This document shows, piece by piece, positions 1 to 10,444 of a DNA stretch of 64,000 nt. The DNA lies in assembly GCF_001613935.1 (NCBI RefSeq), contig NZ_LQCI01000012.1, forward strand, positions 62,001 through 126,000, written 5' to 3'. The notes below the pieces were generated by a model. The model ran no database searches, was not told where the DNA came from, and worked only from the letters and a program-made list of their open reading frames with translations. The position numbers and the translations under genes are program-made. The DNA is from Amycolatopsis regifaucium (GTDB taxonomy: Bacteria > Actinomycetota > Actinomycetes > Mycobacteriales > Pseudonocardiaceae). Each line of letters begins with the position of its first letter. Within the stretch, counting starts at the first letter, position 1.

Positions 1-584
1 GAAGGCGGCTCTTCCTCATCATCGTCCTGCTGGCGTACCCGTTTGGGAACCGGCTTCGGCGCGGGCGGCGCAGGAGGTGGTGGTGGCGGAGCGTCGTCCT
101 TGCGCAGCAGCGGATCCTCGAAGTCGTCGTCGGACTTGGCCGGTGTGGACGGCTGCTCTTCCTCGGCGAGGAAGTCGGGGATCGCCGGCATCAGCCCCTG
201 CAGCGACGGCGCGCCCTCGATGAGGTCCGAGAGGTCCGGCAGCCCTTCGGTGATCGGGGCCATCAGGTCGGCGACCTGCTGTTTGACCTGCAGCGATCCC
301 TGGCGCACCAGGGTCAGCACGGTGTTGGCCAGCTGCGCCGGGTTGGTGCGTTCGAAGGCGTTCGGCTGGATCTCGAGTTTGGCGAGTGTGCCGGTCGCGT
401 CGATGGTGGCGCGGACTAGACCGTCCTGCGAGACCACGGTCGCGGACATCTGCGAAGCGGCTTCCTGCGCGTCCCGGAGCTGGGCCGTCTGGCGCTCGAA
501 CTGTTCGAGCAGCGTGTCGACCTGATCCTTCATGGCGGCATTGCGCGCTTCGAGGCGCGCGCTGTCGTCGCCTGCCGTCGTCAC
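1..584 (-). CDS. YbaB/EbfC-family protein (3' end beyond window)
   Basis: The gene enters from the left edge, so only the first 194 codons are visible. It starts with GTG at 584 behind a G-rich stretch. The N-terminal ~110 residues alternate charged and hydrophobic positions in the manner of YbaB/EbfC nucleoid-associated proteins, including an SQDGLVRATIDATGTL strand region. After about residue 150 it becomes acidic and proline-rich (runs of P and D/E). The complete gene at 8293-8832 has the same architecture, including the Asp/Pro tail, so the two are paralogues. In actinomycetes such tailed YbaB proteins often sit beside T7SS substrates, as the second copy does here. DNA binding is inferred from the family and has not been shown for the tailed form. 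Confidence 0.8.
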   Translation of the reverse strand, partial: MTTAGDDSARLEARNAAMKDQVDTLLEQFERQTAQLRDAQEAASQMSATVVSQDGLVRATIDATGTLAKLEIQPNAFERTNPAQLANTVLTLVRQGSLQVKQQVADLMAPITEGLPDLSDLIEGAPSLQGLMPAIPDFLAEEEQPSTPAKSDDDFEDPLLRKDDAPPPPPPAPPAPKPVPKRVRQQDDDEEEPP

Positions 585-899
585 TTGAGCCCCCGGAAGT
601 ACTTGATCCCGGGCATACGTCACCCGGCGTCGGTAGGCGTCACCCTAATGCCAACGGAGGCGCCAGATGGCCGTAACCGGCGTTTTCGTACCGCGGAAGC
701 CTGAAGAAGGAGGTCGGTGCGCTCAAAGGTCGCCTCTCGGCGGCTATGCGCAGTGTGGCTCCAGCCGGACGGTATTCCACAAAGGCGGTTCTTCAGTGAG
801 CCCGGGGGACACGGAAAGCGCACCGACCTGTGTGTCCAACGATGCTCGTGATGCTGTTGTTCCCTGGCCGGACGATTTGTCTCGGCTCGAAGTGGGATC
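585..899. other. Divergent intergenic region, no gene recognised
   Basis: This 315-bp gap separates the leftward YbaB gene from the rightward YqgE gene. It must hold both promoters. I see no convincing ORF, tRNA or strong hairpin. The rightward reading frame across it has no supporting codon pattern. A TAGGGT hexamer on the minus strand near 645 could be a -10 element for the YbaB gene, but no matching -35 is visible. Confidence 0.4.
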
Positions 900-1481
900 A
901 TGGCGGATGTGCCAGCGGACGCCGAGGTCGAACCGGGAACGCTCCTGGTCGCCGCCCCCACGATGTTCGATCCCAATTTCCGGCGGACCGTCGTGTTCGT
1001 CATAGATCACCGGGACGAGGGAACGCTCGGCGTCGTGCTCAACCGGCCGAGTGACGTTCCGGTGTACGACGTGCTCCCCAACTGGGGTGGACACGTCGCC
1101 GAGCCGCAGTCGGTGTTCGTCGGCGGCCCGGTGGAGAAGAAGACCGCCCTGTGCCTGGCCGCGCTGCGGACCGGCGAGACGGCGTCCAGCGTGCCCGGCG
1201 TGATCGCCGTCCGCGGTCCGGTCGCCTTGGTCGATCTCGACACCGATCCCGAGATCCTGGTCCCGAAGGTCCGCGGCGTGCGGGTCTTCGCCGGATACGC
1301 GGGCTGGGACGCCGGTCAGCTCGCGAGCGAGATCGAACGCGACGACTGGGTCATCGTCCCGGCGCTGCCCAGCGACGTCCTCGCCTCGCCGCACCACGAT
1401 CTGTGGGGTCAGGTGCTGCGTCGTCAGGGCATTCCGCTGGCGTTGCTGGCCACCCATCCGGGAGACCTCCAGCGCAATTAG
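900..1481 (+). CDS. YqgE/AlgH family protein (DUF179)
   Basis: A 193-residue protein of usual family length. It carries the family's signature segments: the N-terminal GTLLVAAPTMFDPNFRRTV block, the GVVLNRPS block near residues 46-53, the VFVGGPV block near 72-78, and the late RVFAGYAGWDAGQLASEI block. The cellular function of the family is not settled; AlgH was first linked to alginate regulation in Pseudomonas. The ATG at 900 is preceded only by a weak GTGGGA. The stop overlaps the stop of the convergent SdpI-like gene by 4 bp. Confidence 0.9.
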   Translation: MADVPADAEVEPGTLLVAAPTMFDPNFRRTVVFVIDHRDEGTLGVVLNRPSDVPVYDVLPNWGGHVAEPQSVFVGGPVEKKTALCLAALRTGETASSVPGVIAVRGPVALVDLDTDPEILVPKVRGVRVFAGYAGWDAGQLASEIERDDWVIVPALPSDVLASPHHDLWGQVLRRQGIPLALLATHPGDLQRN

Positions 1482-1909
1482 GCCGTGGCCGTGTCGGCCT
1501 TCTTGAAGACCCCGCAGGTCCCGCAGGCGCAGCCACTGCATCCAGCGGGCGCTTCCGGCGCGGCGGGTTCGGGCGCCGGGACGGTCGCGGCCGCGCGGTT
1601 GCCGAGCACTCCCCCGGCGGCGACCAGCGCGATCATCCCGACCATGCCCACGACCGAGGCCAGCAGCAGCCCGAACGTCGTCGGCATGACCAGCGCGGCG
1701 GCGCCCGCGAGCACGGCGATCACGCCACCGGCCAGCGTCGGGAGCCCGGCGACCTTGTTGCCGAGGCGGAAGGCGTCCTCGCTGCGCATCGTGGCGGCGG
1801 TACGCACGCCGGCGCCGCGGTCACGCGGCAGCTTCTCACGCAGACCGAGGAAACCGCCCCAGCCGACGAGGACACCCAGCACGATCGGGACCAGCGCTAT
1901 GACGAACAC
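1478..1909 (-). CDS. SdpI-family integral membrane protein with C-terminal cysteine cluster
   Basis: A 143-residue protein. A hydrophobic segment (about residues 3-22) is followed by the family's polar loop, GLREKLPRDRGAGVRT...FRLGNKVAG, and two further membrane segments (about 54-77 and 79-100). Known SdpI is the immunity protein against the Bacillus SdpC toxin; most family members are uncharacterised. The Pro/Ala-rich tail ends in a CSGCACGTC cluster (CxxCxCxxC), which could bind metal or form disulfides and is not part of the family core. I chose the GTG at 1909 because it lies 6 nt downstream of a TATCCT -10-like element and starts just before the first membrane segment. An ATG at 1981 would overlap the divergent gene. 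Confidence 0.7.
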   Translation of the reverse strand: MFVIALVPIVLGVLVGWGGFLGLREKLPRDRGAGVRTAATMRSEDAFRLGNKVAGLPTLAGGVIAVLAGAAALVMPTTFGLLLASVVGMVGMIALVAAGGVLGNRAAATVPAPEPAAPEAPAGCSGCACGTCGVFKKADTATA

Positions 1910-1915
1910 TCCACG

Positions 1916-1921
1916 AGGATA
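1916..1921 (-). promoter_or_regulatory. Leaderless-type -10 element of the SdpI-like gene
   Basis: TATCCT on the minus strand, 6 nt before the GTG. It fits the actinobacterial TANNNT -10 pattern, so the transcript would start at the start codon. Confidence 0.45.
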
Positions 1922-1962
1922 AGCGTGACGTTCCGGCAACCTGCCGGATACCCTGATCGACT

Positions 1963-3126
1963 GTGCTACAGGCCATGTCACGCCGAGTTATAGCAGCCGC
2001 CCTGATCGGGGCCGTTCCCCTCACTCTGACGACGGCCCCGGCCGCAAAGGCCGAGCACCGTCCGTTGCGGTTGATCGGTGCACAGACCGTTCCGAACGCC
2101 GTGCCCTACGAGGGCACCGTCGTCGGTGGCCTGTCCAGCATCGACTACGACCCCCGCACCGGCGAGTACGCGCTGATCTGCGACGACCGGTCCGCGATCA
2201 ACCCGGCCCGGTTCTACACGGCGAAGTTCTCCCTCGACGCCAAGGGACTCGGCCCGGTCACCTTCACCGGCACCAAGCCGCTCCTGCGTCCCGACGGCAC
2301 ACCGTATCCGCCGCTCGCGAAGAACGACCAGACGCAGCCGCAGAACATGCGGACGATCGACCCCGAAGAGCTCCGTGTCGATCCGTGGACCGGCCACTAC
2401 CTCTGGTCGCAGGAGGGCGAGCGCTCCGCCGCCGCGCTGATCGATCCGTCGATCCGCGAGGCGGACCGCGACGGCTCCTATGTCCGTGACCTGCCGATCC
2501 CCGCCAACGAGAAGATGACCGCGACCGCCGGGCCGCGGCAGAACCTCGTCCTCGAAGGCCTCACCTTCGCCGGCTTCGGCTCGCTCGTCGCCAGTTCGGT
2601 CGAGGGACCGCTCCTGCCGGACGGTCCGGAGCCGACCACCACCTCGGGCGCCCTTTCCCGCATCACCCTGCAGTCGCGGTTCGGCCCGGTGCTCGCGCAG
2701 TACGCGTATCCGCAGGACAAGGTCTTCGCGTCACCGAACCCGCCCGGCGCGTTCGCGACCACCGGCGTCTCGTCGCTGCTGGCCGTCGACCAGGCCGACC
2801 CGACGCGCTACCTGGTGATGGAGCGCGCGTTCGTCACCGGCGTCGGCAACAAGATCCGGATCTACGAGATCGACACCAAGGGCGCCACGAATATCGCGAA
2901 GACGCCTTCGCTGGCCGACGCCAAGAACGTCAAGCCGGTCAAGAAGCGCCTGCTCGCCGACCTCGCCGACTTCAACTTGTCCACAGTGGACAACGTCGAG
3001 GGGATGACGTGGGGTCCGCGCCTGTCCACCGGGGAGCGCAGTCTCGTGCTGGTCAGCGACAACAACTTTTCGGCGACGCAGGTGACCCAGTTCATCGCTC
3101 TGGCGGTCCCCTCGGAACGGCTTTGA
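1963..3126 (+). CDS. Secreted esterase-like phytase-family protein
   Basis: A 387-residue protein with an N-terminal signal peptide (hydrophobic stretch ending near APAAKA, about residue 30). The body matches the phytase-like/esterase-like domain of secreted beta-propeller proteins: GGLSSIDYDPRTGEYALICDDR, then LVLEGLTFAGFGSLVASSVEGPL and VDNVEGMTWGP near the end. Family members are predicted phosphoesterases; the substrate is unknown. The reading frame allows GTG at 1963 or ATG at 1975, which gives MSRRVIAAALIG, an equally good signal peptide. A TACCCT hexamer at 1949-1954 may be the promoter. The gene is divergent from the SdpI-like gene. Confidence 0.8.
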   Translation: MLQAMSRRVIAAALIGAVPLTLTTAPAAKAEHRPLRLIGAQTVPNAVPYEGTVVGGLSSIDYDPRTGEYALICDDRSAINPARFYTAKFSLDAKGLGPVTFTGTKPLLRPDGTPYPPLAKNDQTQPQNMRTIDPEELRVDPWTGHYLWSQEGERSAAALIDPSIREADRDGSYVRDLPIPANEKMTATAGPRQNLVLEGLTFAGFGSLVASSVEGPLLPDGPEPTTTSGALSRITLQSRFGPVLAQYAYPQDKVFASPNPPGAFATTGVSSLLAVDQADPTRYLVMERAFVTGVGNKIRIYEIDTKGATNIAKTPSLADAKNVKPVKKRLLADLADFNLSTVDNVEGMTWGPRLSTGERSLVLVSDNNFSATQVTQFIALAVPSERL

Positions 3127-3147
3127 CCAGCGAGTTAGACTGGACTC

Positions 3148-3186
3148 ATGGACACGGCTCGGCTGCTCCTTAGCCTGCCGCGCTGA
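3148..3186 (+). CDS. Leucine-rich leader peptide upstream of leuS
   Basis: A 12-codon ORF reading MDTARLLLSLPR and stop. Four codons are leucine: CTG CTC CTT in a row, then CTG. It lies 110 bp before leuS and directly before two hairpins, the second a clear terminator. This is the arrangement of a classical transcription attenuator in which ribosome stalling at Leu codons reports low charged tRNA-Leu. Too short for standard gene callers. Confidence 0.75.
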   Translation: MDTARLLLSLPR

Positions 3187-3215
3187 TCTCGGCCCAACGG
3201 CCGGGACCAGCGCGG
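3178..3215 (+). promoter_or_regulatory. First hairpin of the leuS attenuator
   Basis: CCGCGCTG (3178-3185) pairs with CAGCGCGG (3208-3215), and the inner TCTCGGCC pairs with GGCCGGGA. The left arm overlaps the leader peptide's stop codon, so a ribosome on the leader would decide whether this hairpin forms. The competing antiterminator pairing with the terminator's left arm is not obvious by eye. Confidence 0.55.
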
Positions 3216-3257
3216 CGACCCCTCATGCCCTCCGGGCTGAGGGGTCGAGTTGTTTCT
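3216..3257 (+). terminator. leuS: Rho-independent terminator within the leuS leader
   Basis: A perfect 10-bp stem, CGACCCCTCA (3216-3225) with TGAGGGGTCG (3238-3247), followed by a T-rich tract, AGTTGTTTCT. It sits between the leader peptide and leuS in the coding direction, so it can only act on leuS transcription. Confidence 0.75.
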
Positions 3258-3296
3258 GGAGTGGCTTGACGTGGATGAGCACGGAGGATTTCGGCG

Positions 3297-6152
<2,856 letters not shown>

Positions 6153-6241
6153 CGCCGTGGCGGAAAGACGCCAGCGTCGAGGGTCATGAGGCGATTCGAT
6201 GGAGTTGTTCAAGGACAACGAAATCGAACGGAGAACACCGC

Positions 6242-6979
6242 ATGACCCTCGACGGCAAGGTGGCATTGGTGACCGGCGGCAGCCGCGGGATCGGTGCCGC
6301 CACGGCGATCGGGCTCGCCGAGGACGGCGCCGACATCGCACTCACCTATCAGAACAACGCCGGACTCGCGGCCGGCGTCGTGGACGAGATCAAGGCGCTC
6401 GGCCGTCGTGCGCTGGCGATCCAGGCCGACAGCGCCGACGCCGCGGCCGTGGCCGCCGCGGTCGAAACGACGGTCGCCGAGTTCGGCAGGCTCGACGTGC
6501 TGGTCAACAACGCGGGTGTCGGCTTCGTCGGCCCGCTCGACCAGACGAGCCTGGAAGACATCGACCGCGTGCTCACGGTCAACGTCCGCGGTGTCTACGT
6601 GACCACGCAGGCCGCTGCCCGGCACCTCGCCGACGGCGGGCGCGTGATCACCATCGGCAGCTGCGTGGCGGATCGGGTGCCCGGCCCGGGAATGTCGCTG
6701 TACGCGGTGAGCAAGACCGCGCTGCTCGGCATGACCAAGGGTCTGGCCAGGGAACTCGGTCCGCGCGGGATCACCGTGAACCTCGTCCACCCCGGCCCGA
6801 CCGACACCGACATGAACCCGGCCGACGGCCCGTACGCGGCCGACCAGCGGAGCCTGACGGTGTTCGACCGCTACGGCTCGCCGACGGAGGTCGCCGCCAC
6901 CGTGTCGTTCCTGGCGCGGCCGGAAAGCAAGTACGTGACCGCGACGACCGTTTCGGTCGACGGCGGGCACGCGGCCTAG
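6242..6979 (+). CDS. Short-chain dehydrogenase/reductase (SDR)
   Basis: A 245-residue classical SDR. It has the NAD(P)-binding TGGSRGIG (11-18), NNAG (89-92), and the catalytic Ser140, Tyr154 and Lys158 (YAVSK), ending with the SVDGGHAA C-terminus common in FabG-like enzymes. The substrate cannot be told from sequence. The ATG at 6242 has GGAGA upstream; the frame continues open upstream into the end of leuS, but that part is a shadow. It converges on the TetR gene with a 4-bp overlap of stop codons, so it is not an obvious operon partner. Regulation by that TetR is possible but not shown. Confidence 0.9.
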   Translation: MTLDGKVALVTGGSRGIGAATAIGLAEDGADIALTYQNNAGLAAGVVDEIKALGRRALAIQADSADAAAVAAAVETTVAEFGRLDVLVNNAGVGFVGPLDQTSLEDIDRVLTVNVRGVYVTTQAAARHLADGGRVITIGSCVADRVPGPGMSLYAVSKTALLGMTKGLARELGPRGITVNLVHPGPTDTDMNPADGPYAADQRSLTVFDRYGSPTEVAATVSFLARPESKYVTATTVSVDGGHAA

Positions 6980-7692
6980 TCGATCGACAGGCCGATCTCG
7001 CGCGCGAGATCGGCCAGCATCGCGTCGAAGAGGACGTCCGGTTTCGAGAACGGGATCGGATAATTGCCGAAGACCTCGAGCGTGACGTGCCCGTAGAGCC
7101 GGGCCCAGAACTGGATCATCAGGTACGTCACGCCGAGGTCGAGCTTCTCCAACGGGAACGTCGCGCCGGACTCCTCCAGCACGGCGAGCAATTCCGCCCG
7201 GAACGACGTGAGGTCGTCGCGGAGTTCGGCGGGAACGACGTCGTTCGACGGCGTCACCAGATCGTGCATCGCGAGGACCCGCCCCGCCGCGGCGAGGAAG
7301 ATCTTCCCGAACGGCTCGTCCAGCCTGTTCCCCGCGTCTCCCGCCGGCGACGCGAAGACCAAAGTGAACTCTTTGGTGTGCGTCAGCGCCCACCGCCGAA
7401 ATCCCTTGCAGATGGCGAAAAGCTGCAGCGCGCCCTCGTCCGGCAGCTGCGCGATGTCCTCGGCGAGCTCGGCCGCGAGATCCGCGACGACGTCCGCCCG
7501 CAGATGCTCGACCAGATCGTCGCGTGAGCCGTAGTAGCGGTACAACGCCGGCGCCGTGATACCGAGCTCGCGCGCGATCGCCCGCAGCGTCACGGCCTCC
7601 GGGCCCTGCTCGACCAGGAGCGCCCGCGCCGTCCGGCGGATGTCCTGATCGGTCGCCGCCCGCTCGCGACCCCTGCGGCCGGTGTTGCTCAT
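6976..7692 (-). CDS. TetR/AcrR-family transcriptional regulator
   Basis: A 238-residue regulator. The N-terminal helix-turn-helix covers about residues 15-60 (DIRRTARALLVEQ... TLRAIARELGITAPALYRYYGSRDDLV). The ligand domain resembles the WHG-type C-terminal domain of TetR proteins. It probably represses nearby genes; candidates are the convergent SDR or its own gene. The ATG at 7690-7692 has no Shine-Dalgarno sequence, but TAGAAT lies 6 nt upstream, indicating leaderless transcription. Confidence 0.85.
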   Translation of the reverse strand: MSNTGRRGRERAATDQDIRRTARALLVEQGPEAVTLRAIARELGITAPALYRYYGSRDDLVEHLRADVVADLAAELAEDIAQLPDEGALQLFAICKGFRRWALTHTKEFTLVFASPAGDAGNRLDEPFGKIFLAAAGRVLAMHDLVTPSNDVVPAELRDDLTSFRAELLAVLEESGATFPLEKLDLGVTYLMIQFWARLYGHVTLEVFGNYPIPFSKPDVLFDAMLADLAREIGLSID

Positions 7693-7698
7693 CCGGGC

Positions 7699-7704
7699 AT
7701 TCTA
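7699..7704 (-). promoter_or_regulatory. Leaderless-type -10 element of the TetR gene
   Basis: TAGAAT on the minus strand, 6 nt before the ATG, one base from the TATAAT consensus. Confidence 0.5.
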
Positions 7705-7730
7705 GGTGGCCAGCGCCCCGAAACCGGGGA

Positions 7731-8102
7731 TCAACCCAGAAGGCGAGCCTGGAGCCGCGTGAGCGGCCGGAGCGCCAGGAAAATCGGCACGGCCATCCCG
7801 AGCGCGACGAAGAAGTGCACGATCCACGCCCCTGCCGGCGTCGGACCACCCCACGTGCCCTCCGGATCGCTTCCCGTCCAGAACAGACCGTAGGTCGCGA
7901 TGCGCCCGACGAGATAGAAGAGCAGCAACGCCAGAAGGAACGCGAGCACACTCGGACCGAAAGCGGCCACGAATCGCGGCCGCGCCCCGCCCTCCTGCCC
8001 GAGCCAGCGCCGCGCGAGCCCGCGCTGGGCCTTCGCACCACCGAAATACGCCGGAAGTGCGAGAAGCGCGTAAATCGCGCGTTTCCAGTCCGAAATCGTC
8101 AT
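7731..8102 (-). CDS. Small integral membrane protein, unknown function
   Basis: A 123-residue protein I cannot assign to a family. It has a basic N-terminal part with many Arg/Lys, a membrane segment at about residues 48-70 (VLAFLLALLLFYLVG) and a second near the C-terminus (WIVHFFVALGMAVPIFLAL). The ATG at 8102 is preceded by TAGCGT at a 7-nt spacing and has no Shine-Dalgarno, supporting this start over longer upstream possibilities. It lies between the TetR gene (same strand, 38 bp downstream) and the divergent YbaB gene. Confidence 0.6.
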   Translation of the reverse strand: MTISDWKRAIYALLALPAYFGGAKAQRGLARRWLGQEGGARPRFVAAFGPSVLAFLLALLLFYLVGRIATYGLFWTGSDPEGTWGGPTPAGAWIVHFFVALGMAVPIFLALRPLTRLQARLLG

Positions 8103-8109
8103 AACCGGC

Positions 8110-8115
8110 ACGCTA
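8110..8115 (-). promoter_or_regulatory. Leaderless-type -10 element of the small membrane-protein gene
   Basis: TAGCGT on the minus strand, 7 nt before the ATG; no ribosome binding site is present. Confidence 0.4.
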
Positions 8116-8292
8116 TGGAGCTTTGAGCTGCGAGAACACCGGGTCAGCCGCCGACCCGGGTAGGGAAAACCGGAGGTCATTGTGGTGATCCACACGACCG
8201 GCGTGCGGATGCGCGGGAAACGTTCCCCGACGTCGGACGGATATGCCACACTCGGTCGCCGAACGGCTACGACGTGAACAGGGGAGGTTCGC

Positions 8293-8832
8293 GTGTCGAA
8301 CCCTGAGCAGCTCTTCGCTGATTTCGAGGCCAAGCTGGCCGACGCCCAGCGAAAGGCGAATCAGATGCGGACCGAGATCGAAAGCGTCTCCGTATCCGAA
8401 CGCAGCAAGGACGGCCAGATCTCGGTCAAGGTCAACCACGCCGGGAACCTGGTGGGCCTGGAGATCGGCCCCTCGGTGCGCGACAACCCGGCGCTCGCGC
8501 AGGAGATCCTCCGCGTCGTCCGAACTGCCCAGAGCAAGCTGGCGAGCGCGGTGCAGACCGGCGTCCCGTCCATCGCGGGCACCGAAACCATGAACGAGCT
8601 GGTCGACCAGCTGCACAACGAGTACCCGGAGCCCGAGCCGACAGGCTTCGTCGAGGGCGGACACCGGGACGTGGACGAAGACGACCGCTTCGTCGCCGAA
8701 GACGAACTCGACGCCCCGCCTCCCCCGCCTGCTCCCAAGCCGCCCGCTCCGCCCGCCCCGCCTCGCGCCGCGCGCAGGCAGCAGACGGACCACGAGGACG
8801 ACTACTTCACCGGCGGCGACTTCCTGCGCTGA
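8293..8832 (+). CDS. YbaB/EbfC-family protein with acidic-proline tail
   Basis: A 179-residue protein. Residues 1-100 form the YbaB-like domain (helix, then DGQISVKVNHAGNLVGLEIG strands, then a helix with NPALAQEILRVVRTAQ). The C-terminal third is Asp/Glu-, Pro- and Ala-rich and ends FTGGDFLR. It is a paralogue of the truncated gene at the left edge. The GTG at 8293 follows a strong GGGGAGG. It begins a rightward cluster with an EspC-like protein (25-bp gap) and a WXG protein. YbaB proteins bind DNA; this tailed form beside T7SS substrates may have another job. Confidence 0.8.
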   Translation: MSNPEQLFADFEAKLADAQRKANQMRTEIESVSVSERSKDGQISVKVNHAGNLVGLEIGPSVRDNPALAQEILRVVRTAQSKLASAVQTGVPSIAGTETMNELVDQLHNEYPEPEPTGFVEGGHRDVDEDDRFVAEDELDAPPPPPAPKPPAPPAPPRAARRQQTDHEDDYFTGGDFLR

Positions 8833-8857
8833 GCGGGGTACCTGAGGGAGGGAAACC

Positions 8858-9175
8858 ATGGTGCAGCCACAAGGCGATCAGGGCTTCAACGTCGATCCCG
8901 CGGAGCTCGCCGCGCATCGCAGCACAATCGATCACCTCGGGCAGCGAGTCGCGCTGACCGGGTCCGCGGCGGACGCGGCGATGGGTGATGAAGCGTTCGG
9001 CTTGATCGGAATTCCCCTTGCCGCGATTTGCGCCACCGTCCAGAGCCTGGCGAGGAGCGCGATCGAGTCCGCTGTGGACGCCTCGGCGGATCATGCGGAT
9101 CGTGTGCACACCTGGCAACAGAGGAAACAAATGCAGGAGGACGAGTTCAAGAGCCTCTTCAAGGTGGAGGACTGA
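8858..9175 (+). CDS. EspC-like type VII secretion target
   Basis: A 105-residue all-helical protein of the ESX secretion-associated (EspC/DUF2580-type) family: FNVDPAELAAHRSTIDHLGQRV at the start, a central hydrophobic helix (LIGIPLAAICATVQSLA), and a charged C-terminal helix. Such proteins are usually T7SS substrates or chaperone partners. AGGGAGGGAAACC precedes the ATG. The next gene starts 3 bp after its stop, so the two are probably translated and secreted together as a heterodimer. Confidence 0.75.
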   Translation: MVQPQGDQGFNVDPAELAAHRSTIDHLGQRVALTGSAADAAMGDEAFGLIGIPLAAICATVQSLARSAIESAVDASADHADRVHTWQQRKQMQEDEFKSLFKVED

Positions 9176-9178
9176 CCG

Positions 9179-10414
9179 ATGGCAGAAACCCCCGTCGTGG
9201 CCCAGGGCCCCAATCCTTTGATCAAGACGGACGCCGCTCAGGATGAGAGCTCGCTCGAAGGTGCGGGAATCCTCCAAGACTTCTGGGACACCGGCGCCAA
9301 GATCGCGAGTGGTGACTGGGCGGAAGGGTTGGCGAACTTCGTCAACGGTGTGAGTGGCCTGGCCGATTTCGTAGCCGATCCGCTCGGGACGCTGGCGGCG
9401 TCGGCCTTCGGTTGGATCATCGAGCACGTCCCGTTCCTCCGTGAACCACTGGACTGGCTAGTCGGTGATCAGGTCGCGCTGGACAACATGATCGGGACTT
9501 GGGAGAACGTCGGGAAGGAGCTCGAATCCGTCAGTGAAGACCTGACTAAGGCCACGGAGCGCGACAGCGCGAATTGGACCGGTGAAGCCGCGGATGCCTA
9601 CAGGGCCTTCGCCAAGAACCGCGCCGACCTGTACGCGGGTATAGCCTCGGGCGCGAACTCCATCGGGACTTTGGTCAGCGTCTGCAAGATGATCCTCGCG
9701 GTCGTACGGACCATCGTCCGCGACTTGATCGCGGAGTGTCTCGGGAAGCTCGTCAGTATCGCGATGCGTTATCCCGGGCCGGCGATGCCTGCCGGTATCG
9801 CCGCGGAGGGAACCCCGAAGGCCATCAGCTACGCCCGCCGGTGCCTTGACTGGATCAAGAAGCTGACCAAGGCGTTCGACAAGGCGAAGGGCCTCTTCAA
9901 ACGCCTCACCGACGGTTTCGACAAGATCAAGGATGCCTTGACGCCGAAGGCGCTGAAGAAGTTCACCGGTGGCGGGAAGAACGCGGTCGACGGGGCTGGA
10001 GAGACCACTACCTTCGCATCGAAGGTCGCTGAGGCGAGGAAGGATTTGCCCGATTCGCGTAAGCACATCTTCGGCTTGGAGAATACGACCAAGGACAAGA
10101 GCCTCACCGAAAACCTGTCTCAGGTGAAGGAAAATCTGACCGACAGGCTCAAGGACCGCTACGGCGAGGACTTCCAGTCGAACCTGACAAAGGAAAAGCG
10201 GAAGTTCATCGGGAAGAAGATCGACGAGACGACTGGAGACGTGCTCGGTGAGGATGAGGAACCACCGAGCAGGAAAGCACCGTCTTCTGCCGGGGTCATG
10301 GGTCCGTACAGTGCGAACGGAGCCCCGCAGACCTCAGCCGAACGGGAAGACGAGCCCGCCGAAGCGCCGATCTTCGACCAGCACGGTGGCCAGCGAATCT
10401 CAGGTTCTCTCTAG
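9179..10414 (+). CDS. WXG100/PPE-like type VII secretion substrate with basic C-terminal domain
   Basis: A 411-residue protein. Residues ~95-180 form a helical hairpin with a central WTG (133-135, in NWTGEAADAYRAF), the hallmark of WXG-fold T7SS substrates. A hydrophobic segment follows (MILAVVRTIVRDLIAECLGKLV). The C-terminal ~200 residues are rich in Lys/Asp/Glu (KAFDKAKGLFKRLTDGF, DRLKDRYGEDFQ) and match nothing I recognise. The corresponding DNA (about 9900-10260) is visibly less GC-rich than its neighbours. The layout of an N-terminal WXG trafficking domain plus a variable C-terminal domain is that of T7SS-exported effectors; toxic activity is only a possibility. Confidence 0.65.
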   Translation: MAETPVVAQGPNPLIKTDAAQDESSLEGAGILQDFWDTGAKIASGDWAEGLANFVNGVSGLADFVADPLGTLAASAFGWIIEHVPFLREPLDWLVGDQVALDNMIGTWENVGKELESVSEDLTKATERDSANWTGEAADAYRAFAKNRADLYAGIASGANSIGTLVSVCKMILAVVRTIVRDLIAECLGKLVSIAMRYPGPAMPAGIAAEGTPKAISYARRCLDWIKKLTKAFDKAKGLFKRLTDGFDKIKDALTPKALKKFTGGGKNAVDGAGETTTFASKVAEARKDLPDSRKHIFGLENTTKDKSLTENLSQVKENLTDRLKDRYGEDFQSNLTKEKRKFIGKKIDETTGDVLGEDEEPPSRKAPSSAGVMGPYSANGAPQTSAEREDEPAEAPIFDQHGGQRISGSL

Positions 10415-10444
10415 AGCTGCCGGCGACCTCGACAGGAAATCGAA

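Noticed and set aside
620..1005. Small ORFs on both strands upstream of yqgE
   Set aside because: No conserved content, no ribosome binding site, and they overlap the start of a clear gene.
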